Assembly: GCA_017439425.1 (NCBI GenBank)
Contig: JAFSJE010000048.1
Coordinates: 95,391 to 159,390, forward strand
Origin: Oscillospiraceae bacterium
GTDB taxonomy: Bacteria; Bacillota; Clostridia; Oscillospirales; Oscillospiraceae
DNA: 64,000 nucleotides
Direction: 5' to 3'
Every line of letters begins with the position of its first letter. Position 1 is the first letter of the stretch. The notes below the pieces were generated by a model that saw nothing but the letters and a program-made list of their open reading frames with translations, did no database searches and was not told where the DNA came from. Below, piece by piece: positions 37,466 through 46,427 of this stretch. Position numbers and translations under genes: made by a program.

Positions 37466-40432
37466 ATGGCAAAAACGAAAAAATCTCCGTCTAAGGCGGG
37501 GAAAATCGTAAAAACCGTATTTTCATCCATCGCTATCGTTATTCTCTGCGCAATACTTCTCGTTTCCAACACCATTCTGCCGCAGTTTGGCAGAATGATA
37601 AACGAGATACTCGCATATAAGCAGGGCTGGTCGGCTTCATCGAGCCTCGACCTTGAGTACAACAAGGCGGATTTCACCGCCGCTGAGTCAGCCGCAATCG
37701 GACAGAAGCTCAATGAGGAGATCGCCGGAGAGGGCATCGTGCTTCTCGAGAACGACGGCGTTCTGCCGCTTTCCTCCGGAACGAAGCTATCTCTTTTCAG
37801 CCATTCCAGCGTTGACGTTCTCGTCGGCGGCTACTCCGGAAGTAACCTGAATCTTAAAACAGCCTTTGAGAGCCGTGGCTTCGGCGTAAATGAGACCCTC
37901 TGGAAGTTCTACTCCGAGGGCGCCGGCAAGGGCTATACCCGTGGCGTCGGCTCCATAAGCTACGGCCGTGACGAGGACTTCAGAATAAACGAGTGTCCCA
38001 TTGACGTAATCACCGCCGACAGCGCCGTTGTGGACAGCTTTACCGGCACTACCGCCGTTTTCGTGTGGAGCCGTGTGGTAGGCGAGGGCAGAGATATGCC
38101 CCGCAGTATGGCGCGCCATACGGATATTGCCGAGGACAAGGCTAAGAGCTACCTTGAGCCGGATTCTGTCGAGCTTGGGGTTCTCAGCTATCTCAATGAC
38201 CACTTTGACAATGTCATTCTCCTCGTCAACAGCCCTGCCGTTATGGAGCTGGGCTGGGCGAAGGATTATCCCCACATCACCGCCGTTGTGCAGCTCGGAC
38301 TTCCCGGCACTTACGGCCTCAACGCCCTTGCGGATATCCTTGCCGGAAACGTAAACCCCTCCGGTCACCTCGTGGATACCGTCGCCTATGACGCATTTTC
38401 CTCTCCTGCGGCGCAGAATTACGGCGATTATATGTACGTTGACGAAGCCGGAAACCTTACCCGTTACAGCTATCTCACCTATGCCGAGGGAATTTACGTC
38501 GGCTACCGCTACTATGAAACACGCTATGAGGACGCCGTCCTCGGTCAGGGCAACGCCGGAGATTATGACTATGAAGCCACTGTGCAGTACCCCTTCGGCT
38601 ACGGACTCAGCTACACTGACTTTGAGTGGAGCGATTTTGCGGTCACCGAAACTGCTGAGGGCTTCGATGTCAGCGTAACAGTAAAAAATACCGGCGCTGT
38701 CGCCGGAAAGGACGTAGTTCAGGTCTACCTCCAGAGCCCGTATACCGATTATGACAAGCAGAACGGCGTTGAAAAGAGCGCAGTTGACCTTGTAGCCTAC
38801 GCCAAAACGAAGCTTCTCAATGCAGGCGAGAGCGAAACTGTCACCGCATCGTTCAGTAAGGAACAGCTGAAGGTTTACGATGCAAAGGGCGCTGGAACCT
38901 ATATCCTCGACGCGGGAGATTACTACATCACCGCCGCAGCCGACGCCCACAAAGCAGTAAACAACATCATCGAGGCAAAGACTGCGGACAACGCCTTCAC
39001 CGGAAAATACATAGTTTCTGACCTCGACAGCACGACCTATGCCACGGACAGCTACTCCGGAGCTGAGATACACAACCTCTTCGATGAGGAAGCCGGAACA
39101 GTCACTTATCTCACCCGTTCCGATTGGGTAGGAACCTTCCCAAAGCACGACGGAGAGGTTTCTGAGTTCGAGTCCACCTGGGGCAACGAAATTAACGGCG
39201 CCGACGGCGGAAGCTACGTCTATACTAAGACTGCAACGGCGGCTGAGATTGCAAAGATGGACTCCGCCGATTCCCTCAATCCCATTCCCGACAGCTCCTT
39301 TACCACGCAAGGCGTTTTTGGCGCAAAGAACGGAGTGGAGCTTATCGACCTCAGAGGCAAGGACTACGATGACCCGATGTGGGATAAGCTCCTCGATGAG
39401 CTTACCGAGGCGGATATGAAGCAGCTTGTCTGCTATTCCGGCTACGGCACTCCGGATATAGCGAGCGTTGTGAAGCCCTACGTTCTCGACGCCGACTCTG
39501 CGACAGGTCTTGTGTTCGGCAACGTCTCCGGCGTTACCTTCTCTGGCGCTGAGGTGCTGGCGCAGACCTTCAATATTGAACTCGCCGAGCGCTTCGGCGA
39601 CTTTATCGGAAACAGCGGACTTCTCGGAGGCGTCACCGGCTGGTACAGCCCGGCTATGAATATCCACCGCACGCCGTTTAGCGGCAGAAACAACGAGTAT
39701 TACTCCGAGGATCCGTTTATCTCCGGCGCAGTCGCCTTCGCTTCGATGAAGGCGGCGGCAGAGAAGGGTATGTACACCTATATCAAGCACTTTGCCCTCA
39801 ACGACCAGGAAAACCACCGAGGCGATACCGAAACCGAGTGGGGCGCCTGCACCTTTGCAAACGAGCAGAGTATCCGTGAAATCTATCTGAGGCCCTTTGA
39901 GATGTGCATGAAGTGCGGCGACGTGACCCTCAAATACGTTGAGGACGGTGCACTGAAGAGCAGAGACATCCGTGCCTGCCAGGCGCTGATGACGAGCTTC
40001 AACCGCCTCGGCTATACCTGGACGGGCGGTCACTATAATCTCATTACCGGCATACTCCGCAACGAGTGGGCGTTTAACGGCTTCATCATCACCGACGCCG
40101 ACACGCCGACCCACATGGACCCCGTTCAGATGATAAAGGCCGGCGCCGACGGCAAGCTTAATTACTCCGGGCAGTATGATATCGACCTCGGCGACCCCGC
40201 GGTTTACCACTATGCCCGTGAGGCTTCGCACCGCATCCTTTACACTATTGCGAACTCCAAGGCGATGAGCGGCGCAGTCCACGGAGCAAAGCTGACCGGT
40301 ATCCCGACAGCGACAGTGCTTCGCATAGTTCTGAGCGTTGTGAGCGCTGCGCTTATAGCGCTGCTGACTTTCTTTAACGTCAGAAGATGGAGAAAAAAGC
40401 CCGGTATTATTGTAGTCGATAAGAAGAATTAA
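37466..40432 (+). CDS. second double-anchored, permuted GH3 beta-glycosidase
   Basis: 988 residues, same architecture as its neighbour: membrane segment about 12-37, GH3 sandwich domain (about 75-360), FnIII-like domain (about 395-490, VTVKNTGAVAGKDVVQVYL), GH3 barrel (about 630-900) with YIKHFALNDQE and candidate nucleophile Asp877 in GFIITDAD, C-terminal membrane segment about 947-970 and a basic tail. It starts 15 bp after the first GH3 gene, behind GGAGG. The two are clearly diverged tandem paralogues, suggesting different linkages or aglycones. Confidence 0.9.
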   Translation: MAKTKKSPSKAGKIVKTVFSSIAIVILCAILLVSNTILPQFGRMINEILAYKQGWSASSSLDLEYNKADFTAAESAAIGQKLNEEIAGEGIVLLENDGVLPLSSGTKLSLFSHSSVDVLVGGYSGSNLNLKTAFESRGFGVNETLWKFYSEGAGKGYTRGVGSISYGRDEDFRINECPIDVITADSAVVDSFTGTTAVFVWSRVVGEGRDMPRSMARHTDIAEDKAKSYLEPDSVELGVLSYLNDHFDNVILLVNSPAVMELGWAKDYPHITAVVQLGLPGTYGLNALADILAGNVNPSGHLVDTVAYDAFSSPAAQNYGDYMYVDEAGNLTRYSYLTYAEGIYVGYRYYETRYEDAVLGQGNAGDYDYEATVQYPFGYGLSYTDFEWSDFAVTETAEGFDVSVTVKNTGAVAGKDVVQVYLQSPYTDYDKQNGVEKSAVDLVAYAKTKLLNAGESETVTASFSKEQLKVYDAKGAGTYILDAGDYYITAAADAHKAVNNIIEAKTADNAFTGKYIVSDLDSTTYATDSYSGAEIHNLFDEEAGTVTYLTRSDWVGTFPKHDGEVSEFESTWGNEINGADGGSYVYTKTATAAEIAKMDSADSLNPIPDSSFTTQGVFGAKNGVELIDLRGKDYDDPMWDKLLDELTEADMKQLVCYSGYGTPDIASVVKPYVLDADSATGLVFGNVSGVTFSGAEVLAQTFNIELAERFGDFIGNSGLLGGVTGWYSPAMNIHRTPFSGRNNEYYSEDPFISGAVAFASMKAAAEKGMYTYIKHFALNDQENHRGDTETEWGACTFANEQSIREIYLRPFEMCMKCGDVTLKYVEDGALKSRDIRACQALMTSFNRLGYTWTGGHYNLITGILRNEWAFNGFIITDADTPTHMDPVQMIKAGADGKLNYSGQYDIDLGDPAVYHYAREASHRILYTIANSKAMSGAVHGAKLTGIPTATVLRIVLSVVSAALIALLTFFNVRRWRKKPGIIVVDKKN

Positions 40433-40433
40433 A

Positions 40434-41570
40434 ATGGATAAGAAAAAGTATAGAGTAGTAGTTATCGGCACAGGAAATGTGGCAGGTATTGCGATTCGCT
40501 GCATTAAGGGTCGGGAGGATATGGAGCTTGTGGGCGTATGGGGTCACAAGGAGACTGCGCCGCAGCATATCGGCATGGACTCCGGACTTTTAGACCTCGA
40601 CGAGCCCAACGGCGTTATAATCACCGGTGACGAGGAGGAAATATTCGCCCTCAAGCCCGACTGTGCAATTATGTGCATTAACGTCCGCGACCCGATGGCG
40701 GCGGCAGCTGTCAACGGCGGCTGGTACAAGAAGTTTCTGAGCCGCGGCATAAACGTGGTCTCGCCCTCCGTTCCCGACCTTATCTGGCCCAGGGGAGCAT
40801 TTAATCAGCCCTTCGTGCAGGAGATAAAGGACGCCGCCGAGAAGGGCGGAGCCTCCATATTCATAAACGGTCAGGAGCCGGGCTACGCTGAGCATCAGGC
40901 TATGCTCCTTGCCACCTGCTCTAACACCATAAATAAGCTCACAATCCGCGAGATGTACAATTACTCCACCGCTCCACGCCGGGAGGAGATGGCGCCCAGC
41001 TACGGCTTCGACGAGGCGCCGGAATATAAGTGTATGCTTGAAGACCCCAATACGCAGATATTCATTTGGGGACTCACTATTCGCAATATCGCCAACAACC
41101 TCGGCTATGAGATAGAGGGTTTTAAGACGAGCTTTGAAAAGCGTGTCGCCGATAAGCCCATTCCCGTGGGCTGGGGCACCATAGAGCCGGGCAAGGTAGC
41201 CGCCGTCTGGGTTCGCACCGCCGGTATTATAAACGGCAGAGAGGCTATCGTCATTGAGCACGTCAACCGTATGAGCCAGGATATAGCCAAGGACTGGCCC
41301 TACACCGACCGCGTCGGTCAGATAAGCGTCCGGATCGACGGCGACCCGAACCTGCAGGTGGATATGAACGTTTCAAAGCCGGAGGAGCCGCAGGAGCTCA
41401 GCTACGAGGGCTACGTTCTCACCGCCATGCGCATTGTGAACGCCGTTCCCCACGTCTGCGAGGGCAAGCCGGGTATCCTTACAATCCACGACTTCCCCAT
41501 GGCTCTTCCAGGAAGCGCCTTCAGAAGCACCGCAACACATATTGACCACAAAATCTGCAAAGCAAAATAA
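40434..41570 (+). CDS. DapB-like NAD(P)-dependent oxidoreductase
   Basis: 378 residues. The N-terminal Rossmann fold starts VVVIGTGNVAG; the protein aligns by eye with dihydrodipicolinate-reductase-like dehydrogenases such as 2,4-diaminopentanoate dehydrogenase (INGQEPGYAEH; PHVCEGKPGILTIHDFP at the C terminus), and is longer than true DapB. The start ATG is one base after the GH3 stop with only AAGAAG as ribosome site, so it depends on coupling. Last intact gene of the island operon. Substrate unknown; a released aglycone or sugar-derived carbonyl compound is conceivable. Confidence 0.8.
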   Translation: MDKKKYRVVVIGTGNVAGIAIRCIKGREDMELVGVWGHKETAPQHIGMDSGLLDLDEPNGVIITGDEEEIFALKPDCAIMCINVRDPMAAAAVNGGWYKKFLSRGINVVSPSVPDLIWPRGAFNQPFVQEIKDAAEKGGASIFINGQEPGYAEHQAMLLATCSNTINKLTIREMYNYSTAPRREEMAPSYGFDEAPEYKCMLEDPNTQIFIWGLTIRNIANNLGYEIEGFKTSFEKRVADKPIPVGWGTIEPGKVAAVWVRTAGIINGREAIVIEHVNRMSQDIAKDWPYTDRVGQISVRIDGDPNLQVDMNVSKPEEPQELSYEGYVLTAMRIVNAVPHVCEGKPGILTIHDFPMALPGSAFRSTATHIDHKICKAK

Positions 41571-41574
41571 CAAA

Positions 41575-41604
41575 GTCGCCCTCTCCCGAAGCGGAGAGAG
41601 CGAC
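41575..41604 (+). terminator. hairpin after the island oxidoreductase
   Basis: 12-bp stem with one mismatch (41575-41586 with 41593-41604), 4 bp after the stop; no T run, so weak as a terminator. Confidence 0.5.
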
Positions 41605-41616
41605 GCATATAAGACT

Positions 41617-42071
41617 ATGAAAATACTTATCGTTTCAAATGACTACTTCAATAACTCAAACGGTATGTGCATATCTACCCAGCGCTTTGTGACCGAGTTT
41701 GAGCGTACAACACTGGATATATACACCCACATTACTGATACTATGCAGTTGGAAGCTGCGAATACCATCGACAGGGGAATAGGGAAAAACGATACAGCAG
41801 AACCCGATTCGCAATCGGCGGCAGATAGCAGTATTTTTGACTTTGCAGCCTACAAGCCCAAACGCCGCAGACCAGGAACAGGGTATGTCAAAAAAATAGG
41901 CGAGAACACATGGGAGGGACGTATTCTCCTATGTGGCCGGACGGAAAGAAACGAGCAAAAAACGTATACGCCAATTCCGAGGAGGAGTGTGAAGCTCTTC
42001 TTGCGGAGCTAATAGTCCGGATGAATGCCGAGCGAGAAGAGGAAAGAGCAAAATTACGGGCGGCGAAGTGA
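41617..42071 (+). pseudogene. chimeric remnant: glycosyltransferase start joined to tyrosine-integrase end
   Basis: The frame from ATG 41617 begins KILIVSNDYFNNSNGMCIS, like the N terminus of a GT4-type glycosyltransferase, and after 30 residues (about 41706) switches to TLDIYTHITDTMQLEAAN, the C-terminal end of a tyrosine recombinase. This continues into an extension (RRPGTGYVKKIGENTWEGR) seen in some clostridial integrases. At about 41922 a one-base deletion breaks the frame; the rest (YSPMWPDGKKRAKNVYANS ... to TGA 42069-42071) lies in the next frame. Deletion plus frameshift leave no functional integrase. It sits 65 bp from tRNA-Pro, the normal place for an island integrase. Confidence 0.8.
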
Positions 42072-42087
42072 CAAACACTTCGCCGCC
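42059..42087 (+). terminator. hairpin at the end of the integrase remnant
   Basis: Perfect 12-bp stem (42059-42070 with 42076-42087) overlapping the old stop codon. Confidence 0.65.
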
Positions 42088-42097
42088 TTACACAAAG

Positions 42098-42133
42098 AAA
42101 ACGCCCCGCTGAGACATACTCGGCGGGGCGTTT
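42098..42133 (-). terminator. terminator of tRNA-Pro
   Basis: 15-bp stem with one G-U pair (42099-42113 with 42119-42133) directly after the tRNA 3' end on the minus strand; T run TTTCTTTG. This terminator came with the island. Confidence 0.8.
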
Positions 42134-42208
42134 GGTCCGAGTGACAGGATTCGAACCTGCGGCATCGTGCTCCCAAAGCACGCGCGCTACCAACTGCGCT
42201 ACACCCGG
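42133..42208 (-). tRNA. tRNA-Pro (TGG), island integration site
   Basis: 76-nt minus-strand tRNA with acceptor CCGGGTG/CACTCGG, encoded CCA (42133-42135) and anticodon TGG in a 7-nt loop, reading CCA/CCN proline codons. Its 3' 46 bp (42136-42181) are repeated at 31872-31917. Confidence 0.93.
42136..42181 (-). repeat. attR: right attachment site within tRNA-Pro
   Basis: 46-bp copy identical to 31872-31917. Identity stops in the anticodon arm. Between the two copies lies the 10.2-kb island. Confidence 0.88.
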
Positions 42209-42220
42209 ATAACAGTCTGC

Positions 42221-42249
42221 ATTATACAATATTTTTCTTCGGATTTCAA
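42221..42249 (-). promoter_or_regulatory. tRNA-Pro promoter
   Basis: On the minus strand, TTGAAA (42244-42249), 17-bp spacer, TATAAT (42221-42226). Confidence 0.8.
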
Positions 42250-42257
42250 GAATTATT

Positions 42258-42286
42258 TTGACCTGTGACACAATTAGTGGTAAAAT
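42258..42286 (+). promoter_or_regulatory. trmB-murT-gatD promoter
   Basis: TTGACC (42258-42263), 17-bp spacer, TAAAAT (42281-42286), back to back with the tRNA-Pro promoter. Confidence 0.75.
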
Positions 42287-42322
42287 ATCTGTTTGAAAAC
42301 CATAAGGAGAAGGTACAATAAT

Positions 42323-42973
42323 ATGCGTATGAGAAAAAAGCCCAACCTCGTTCCGAGAATGGCGGCCTGCGAGGAGCTTTTGGTTAAGGAGCCTCAGGAA
42401 AATAAAGGCAGCTGGCGCGAGGCTTTCCCCAGCTATAAGGAGCTGCACCTCGAGCTTGGCTGCGGAAAAGGGCGCTTTACCGCAGGAATGGCGAAGGAAA
42501 ACCCGGAGGTATTCTTTATCGCCGTCGAGCGCGTGCCGGACGCGATGGTCGTCGCCATGGAGCGCTGCAAGGCGGAGGGACTCACAAACGTCCGCTTTAT
42601 CGACTTTGACGCAGCAAACCTCCTCGATATCTTCGAGGAAAACGAGATAGACCGCATCTACATAAATTTCCCCGACCCGTGGAAGAAGTCTCGCCAGGCA
42701 AAGCGCCGCCTGACTGCGCCCGGATTTCTGAAGCTCTATGAGGTCGTGCTGAAGCCCGGTAGCGAGCTGTGGTTCAAATCCGACAACCGCCCGCTGTGGC
42801 TTTGGAGCGTTGAAAGCTTCTCGCAGAACGGTTGGGGACTCTATGAAGTCACTACCGACCTGCACGCAAACGGCGAGACCGGAGTAATGACCGACTATGA
42901 GATGAAATTCCACGCCGAGGGCGTGCCGATAAACCGCTTCGTTGCGATCAAAAACGGAGGCAGTAATGAGTAA
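42323..42973 (+). CDS. trmB: tRNA (guanine-N7)-methyltransferase
   Basis: Methylates G46 of tRNA with SAM; 216 residues. SAM-binding LELGCGKGRFT (about 48-58), RIYINFPDPWKKSRQAKRR (catalytic/tRNA-binding motif, about 112-130) and GSELWFKSDN are diagnostic. ATG 42323 follows AAGGAGAAGG. It overlaps murT by 8 bp. Confidence 0.94.
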   Translation: MRMRKKPNLVPRMAACEELLVKEPQENKGSWREAFPSYKELHLELGCGKGRFTAGMAKENPEVFFIAVERVPDAMVVAMERCKAEGLTNVRFIDFDAANLLDIFEENEIDRIYINFPDPWKKSRQAKRRLTAPGFLKLYEVVLKPGSELWFKSDNRPLWLWSVESFSQNGWGLYEVTTDLHANGETGVMTDYEMKFHAEGVPINRFVAIKNGGSNE

Positions 42974-44339
42974 ACTGAGGTTTTTCATAGCGCTGTGGCT
43001 GGCAAAGCTTTCTCAGCCGGTGCTGAAAATTACAAAGCACAACGGTACGAACTTTCCCGGTGAGCTTGCGCTCAAAATCTGCCCGGAATTCCTCAAATAT
43101 ATTGCAAAGCCGAAGCGCATCATCACAGTCACCGGTACAAACGGCAAAACTACCGTCAATAATCTCATTTGCGACGCGCTCGAGATGGACGGCACGCGCG
43201 TTCTCAATAACCGCGCCGGTTCGAATATCAATTCCGGCGTCGCAACAAGTCTCATAAACGGCGTAACGATTTTTAACCGTGAAAGGTTTGAGACTGCCGT
43301 TCTCGAGGTGGACGAGCGTTCGTCGAAGAAAATCTACCCATTTGTTCAGCCGGATTACACCGTAATTACCAACCTGTTCCGAGATTCCATTATGCGAAAT
43401 GCGCATCCGGAGTTCATAGCGGGCATTCTGTCAGAGAGCTTTCCTGCCAAGACAAAGCTTATTCTGAATGCAGACGACCTTATTTCCGTCGGCGTTGCGC
43501 CACAGAATCCCCGCGCGTACTACGGCATCGAGCGCATGGATACCGATGTTGCGGAATGCCATAACCTCATCCGCGATATCCGCATCTGCCCGGAGTGCTC
43601 GACTGAGCTCAAGTACGATTACCTCCGCTATCACCACATTGGCAAGGCGTACTGCCCGAAGTGCGGCTTCAAAAGTCCGGATTACGATTATGCGGGTGCG
43701 GAAGTCGACGTTAAGAATATGCGCATAAAGGTGAAGGACGCAAGGGGAGAGGGAACGTACAAGCTCCTCTCGGACAGCGTGTTCAACATCTACAACGTCG
43801 TGACCCTTGTCGCCGTTCTGCGCGAGCTCGGCTTTGAGCACGAGGAGATCGAAAAGCGCGTAGAAAAGCTTGAAATAGTCAAGAGCCGCTATAATGAGGA
43901 AACTGCCGGCAAAAACCGCGTCATTATGCAGATGGCGAAGGACAGAAACGCGCTTGCCTGCTCACGCGCCTTCGACTACGTTCAGTCGAGGGAGGGAGAG
44001 AAGGAGCTGCTGCTCATGATGAACAACCTAAACGACGAGCGCGGCTGGAGCGAGAACACCTGCTGGCTTTACGACTGCGACTTTGAGCTATTGAACCGAG
44101 AGAATATTTTGCACATTATCTGCACCGGGCCTCGCGCGCTCGATTACCGCCTCAGACTTCTGCTTGCGGGAGTGCCGGAGGAAAAGATCGACTGCGAGAA
44201 GGACGAGCTTACAGCGGCCGAGAAGCTATGGCACAAGCCGGGAACGGACATCTATATGTTCTACGGCACCGACACCGTGCCGCTTGCTATGCGCGTAAAG
44301 GCGAAGATAAAGGCGATATGCGAGGAGGCGGCAAAATGA
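42966..44339 (+). CDS. murT: lipid II isoglutaminyl synthase, Mur-ligase subunit MurT
   Basis: ATP-dependent ligase-like subunit that, with GatD, amidates D-Glu of lipid II; 457 residues. P-loop TVTGTNGKTTV (about 55-65), Mur-ligase central domain with RAGSN and LNADD, a four-Cys zinc ribbon unique to MurT (CPEC ... CPKC, about 213-241), and the C-terminal DUF1727 domain (MNNLNDERGW, YDCDFELL). ATG 42966 lies within the end of trmB behind GGAGG. Its stop overlaps the gatD start. Confidence 0.92.
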   Translation: MSKLRFFIALWLAKLSQPVLKITKHNGTNFPGELALKICPEFLKYIAKPKRIITVTGTNGKTTVNNLICDALEMDGTRVLNNRAGSNINSGVATSLINGVTIFNRERFETAVLEVDERSSKKIYPFVQPDYTVITNLFRDSIMRNAHPEFIAGILSESFPAKTKLILNADDLISVGVAPQNPRAYYGIERMDTDVAECHNLIRDIRICPECSTELKYDYLRYHHIGKAYCPKCGFKSPDYDYAGAEVDVKNMRIKVKDARGEGTYKLLSDSVFNIYNVVTLVAVLRELGFEHEEIEKRVEKLEIVKSRYNEETAGKNRVIMQMAKDRNALACSRAFDYVQSREGEKELLLMMNNLNDERGWSENTCWLYDCDFELLNRENILHIICTGPRALDYRLRLLLAGVPEEKIDCEKDELTAAEKLWHKPGTDIYMFYGTDTVPLAMRVKAKIKAICEEAAK

Positions 44340-45043
44340 AGATCGAAATTCTCTATCCGGAGCTCTGCAATCTGTTCGGCGATCTCGCGAATGCTGAGTA
44401 CCTCGCGCGATCCTGCGAAGCCGAGCTTATACGCACCTCGCTCTCGGAAAAGCCGCATTTTATCGACAATGACATTGCGCTTGTCTGCCTCGGAGGCACA
44501 ACTGAGCGCGGTCAGCTCATAGCGCGCGACGCGCTGAAGCCGTGGCTTCCGGAGCTTCTCAAGAGAGCAGATAACGGCGGGCTTGTGCTCGTTACCGGAA
44601 ACGCCGTCGAGCTTTTCGGAGAGTATATTGAAACCGACGGCGGCGAAAAGCTCCCGATGCTCGGAGTATTCCGCACCCACGCCAAGCGCGACATGATGCA
44701 TCGCTTCAACTCTCTCTACCTCGGAGAATTTGAGAATATGAAGATAGTCGGCTTCAAGAGCCAGTTCTCGTTCTCCTACGGAGAGACGGGCGAAGGACTC
44801 TTTAAAACAATTCGCGGCGCCGCGCTGAATAAAGAAACGAGCGCTGAGGGACTGAGAAGAGGAGGACTGCTTCTTACCTATCTTTTAGGGCCTCTCGTGA
44901 TCCTCAATCCGCCCTTTGCGAAGTGGCTTTTAGGTGAGATGGGAGTCGAAAATCCTGCCCTTGCCTTTGAGAAGGAGGCGTTCGCGGTCTACGAGACCCG
45001 ACTCAAGGAATTCAGCGATCCGGCGCGCGGCTTTGAATATTAA
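44336..45043 (+). CDS. gatD: GatD-like amidotransferase subunit lacking catalytic Cys and His
   Basis: 235 residues, class I glutamine-amidotransferase-like (CobB/CobQ type), partner of MurT, translationally coupled to it (ATGA). N-terminal KIEILYPELCNLFGDLANAEYL is split family signature. At the nucleophile elbow, where active GatD proteins have an ICGGYQ-type motif, this one reads VTGNAVELFG, with Thr87 in the Cys position. The usual YLHGP motif reads YLLGP, with Leu184 in the His position. The fold motifs around both sites are conserved, so the assignment is firm but glutaminase activity is not expected. It may be structural or the complex may use free ammonia. Confidence 0.85.
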   Translation: MKIEILYPELCNLFGDLANAEYLARSCEAELIRTSLSEKPHFIDNDIALVCLGGTTERGQLIARDALKPWLPELLKRADNGGLVLVTGNAVELFGEYIETDGGEKLPMLGVFRTHAKRDMMHRFNSLYLGEFENMKIVGFKSQFSFSYGETGEGLFKTIRGAALNKETSAEGLRRGGLLLTYLLGPLVILNPPFAKWLLGEMGVENPALAFEKEAFAVYETRLKEFSDPARGFEY

Positions 45044-45074
45044 AAAGTCACTAAAAATCTTCATTGTTTTGGCT

Positions 45075-45150
45075 TAATTTGTGAAATCTGTGACAAATTA
45101 GTAAATAATCTCAAAAAACTCTTTTCTTTTTTGAAAATAGAGTTTATAAT
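45075..45150 (+). promoter_or_regulatory. gapA control region with Rex-like palindrome
   Basis: TAATTTGT (45075-45082) and ACAAATTA (45093-45100) are perfect 8-bp arms with a 10-bp centre. The core TTGTGAAATCTGTGACAA (45079-45096) resembles the redox repressor Rex operator in spacing and outer halves. A perfect TATAAT is at 45145-45150 with a weak -35 (TTTTCT, 45122-45127). The gap 45044-45204 holds no gene. Confidence 0.5.
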
Positions 45151-45162
45151 AACTAAGGTTAA

Positions 45163-46221
<1,059 letters not shown>

Positions 46222-46227
46222 TTAGCA

Positions 46228-46320
46228 GTGAAAAAGATGATCGTTGTCTGCGCCGCGCTGGCGTCCATTGTCGCTGTCGCGATTATGGCGATCCTGATCC
46301 CGGCGGAGAAGTTCAACTGA
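46228..46320 (+). CDS. possible 30-residue single-span membrane protein
   Basis: GTG 46228 to TGA 46320, between gapA and its terminator. MKKMIVVCAALASIVAVAIMA-type sequence is one hydrophobic helix with a basic N terminus, followed by PAEKFN. No clear ribosome site; translation would rely on coupling with gapA (6-bp gap). Could be a real microprotein or chance. Confidence 0.4.
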   Translation: MKKMIVVCAALASIVAVAIMAILIPAEKFN

Positions 46321-46327
46321 AAAGAGT

Positions 46328-46361
46328 CTCCCGATTCCTTGCGGATTCGGGAGATTTTTTG
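46328..46361 (+). terminator. gapA terminator
   Basis: Stem TCTCCCGA/TCGGGAGA extended by TCC/GGA (46328-46339 with 46344-46355, one mismatch) and six T. Confidence 0.85.
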
Positions 46362-46362
46362 T

Positions 46363-46390
46363 TGCGTAAAACAATTTCAAATGGTAAAAT
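46363..46390 (+). promoter_or_regulatory. promoter of the carbonic anhydrase operon
   Basis: TTGCGT (46363-46368), 16-bp spacer, TAAAAT (46385-46390), directly after the gapA terminator. Confidence 0.55.
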
Positions 46391-46427
46391 AACACTAAAG
46401 CACAAAATCACGCAGAAGGTGATCAAT

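Noticed and set aside
37787..40504. 905-codon minus-strand frame opposite the second GH3 gene
   Set aside because: Shadow of codon bias; the plus frame carries clear GH3 domains.
41542..42012. 156-codon plus frame as an intact gene
   Set aside because: It starts inside the oxidoreductase gene, joins two unrelated protein fragments and is frameshifted.
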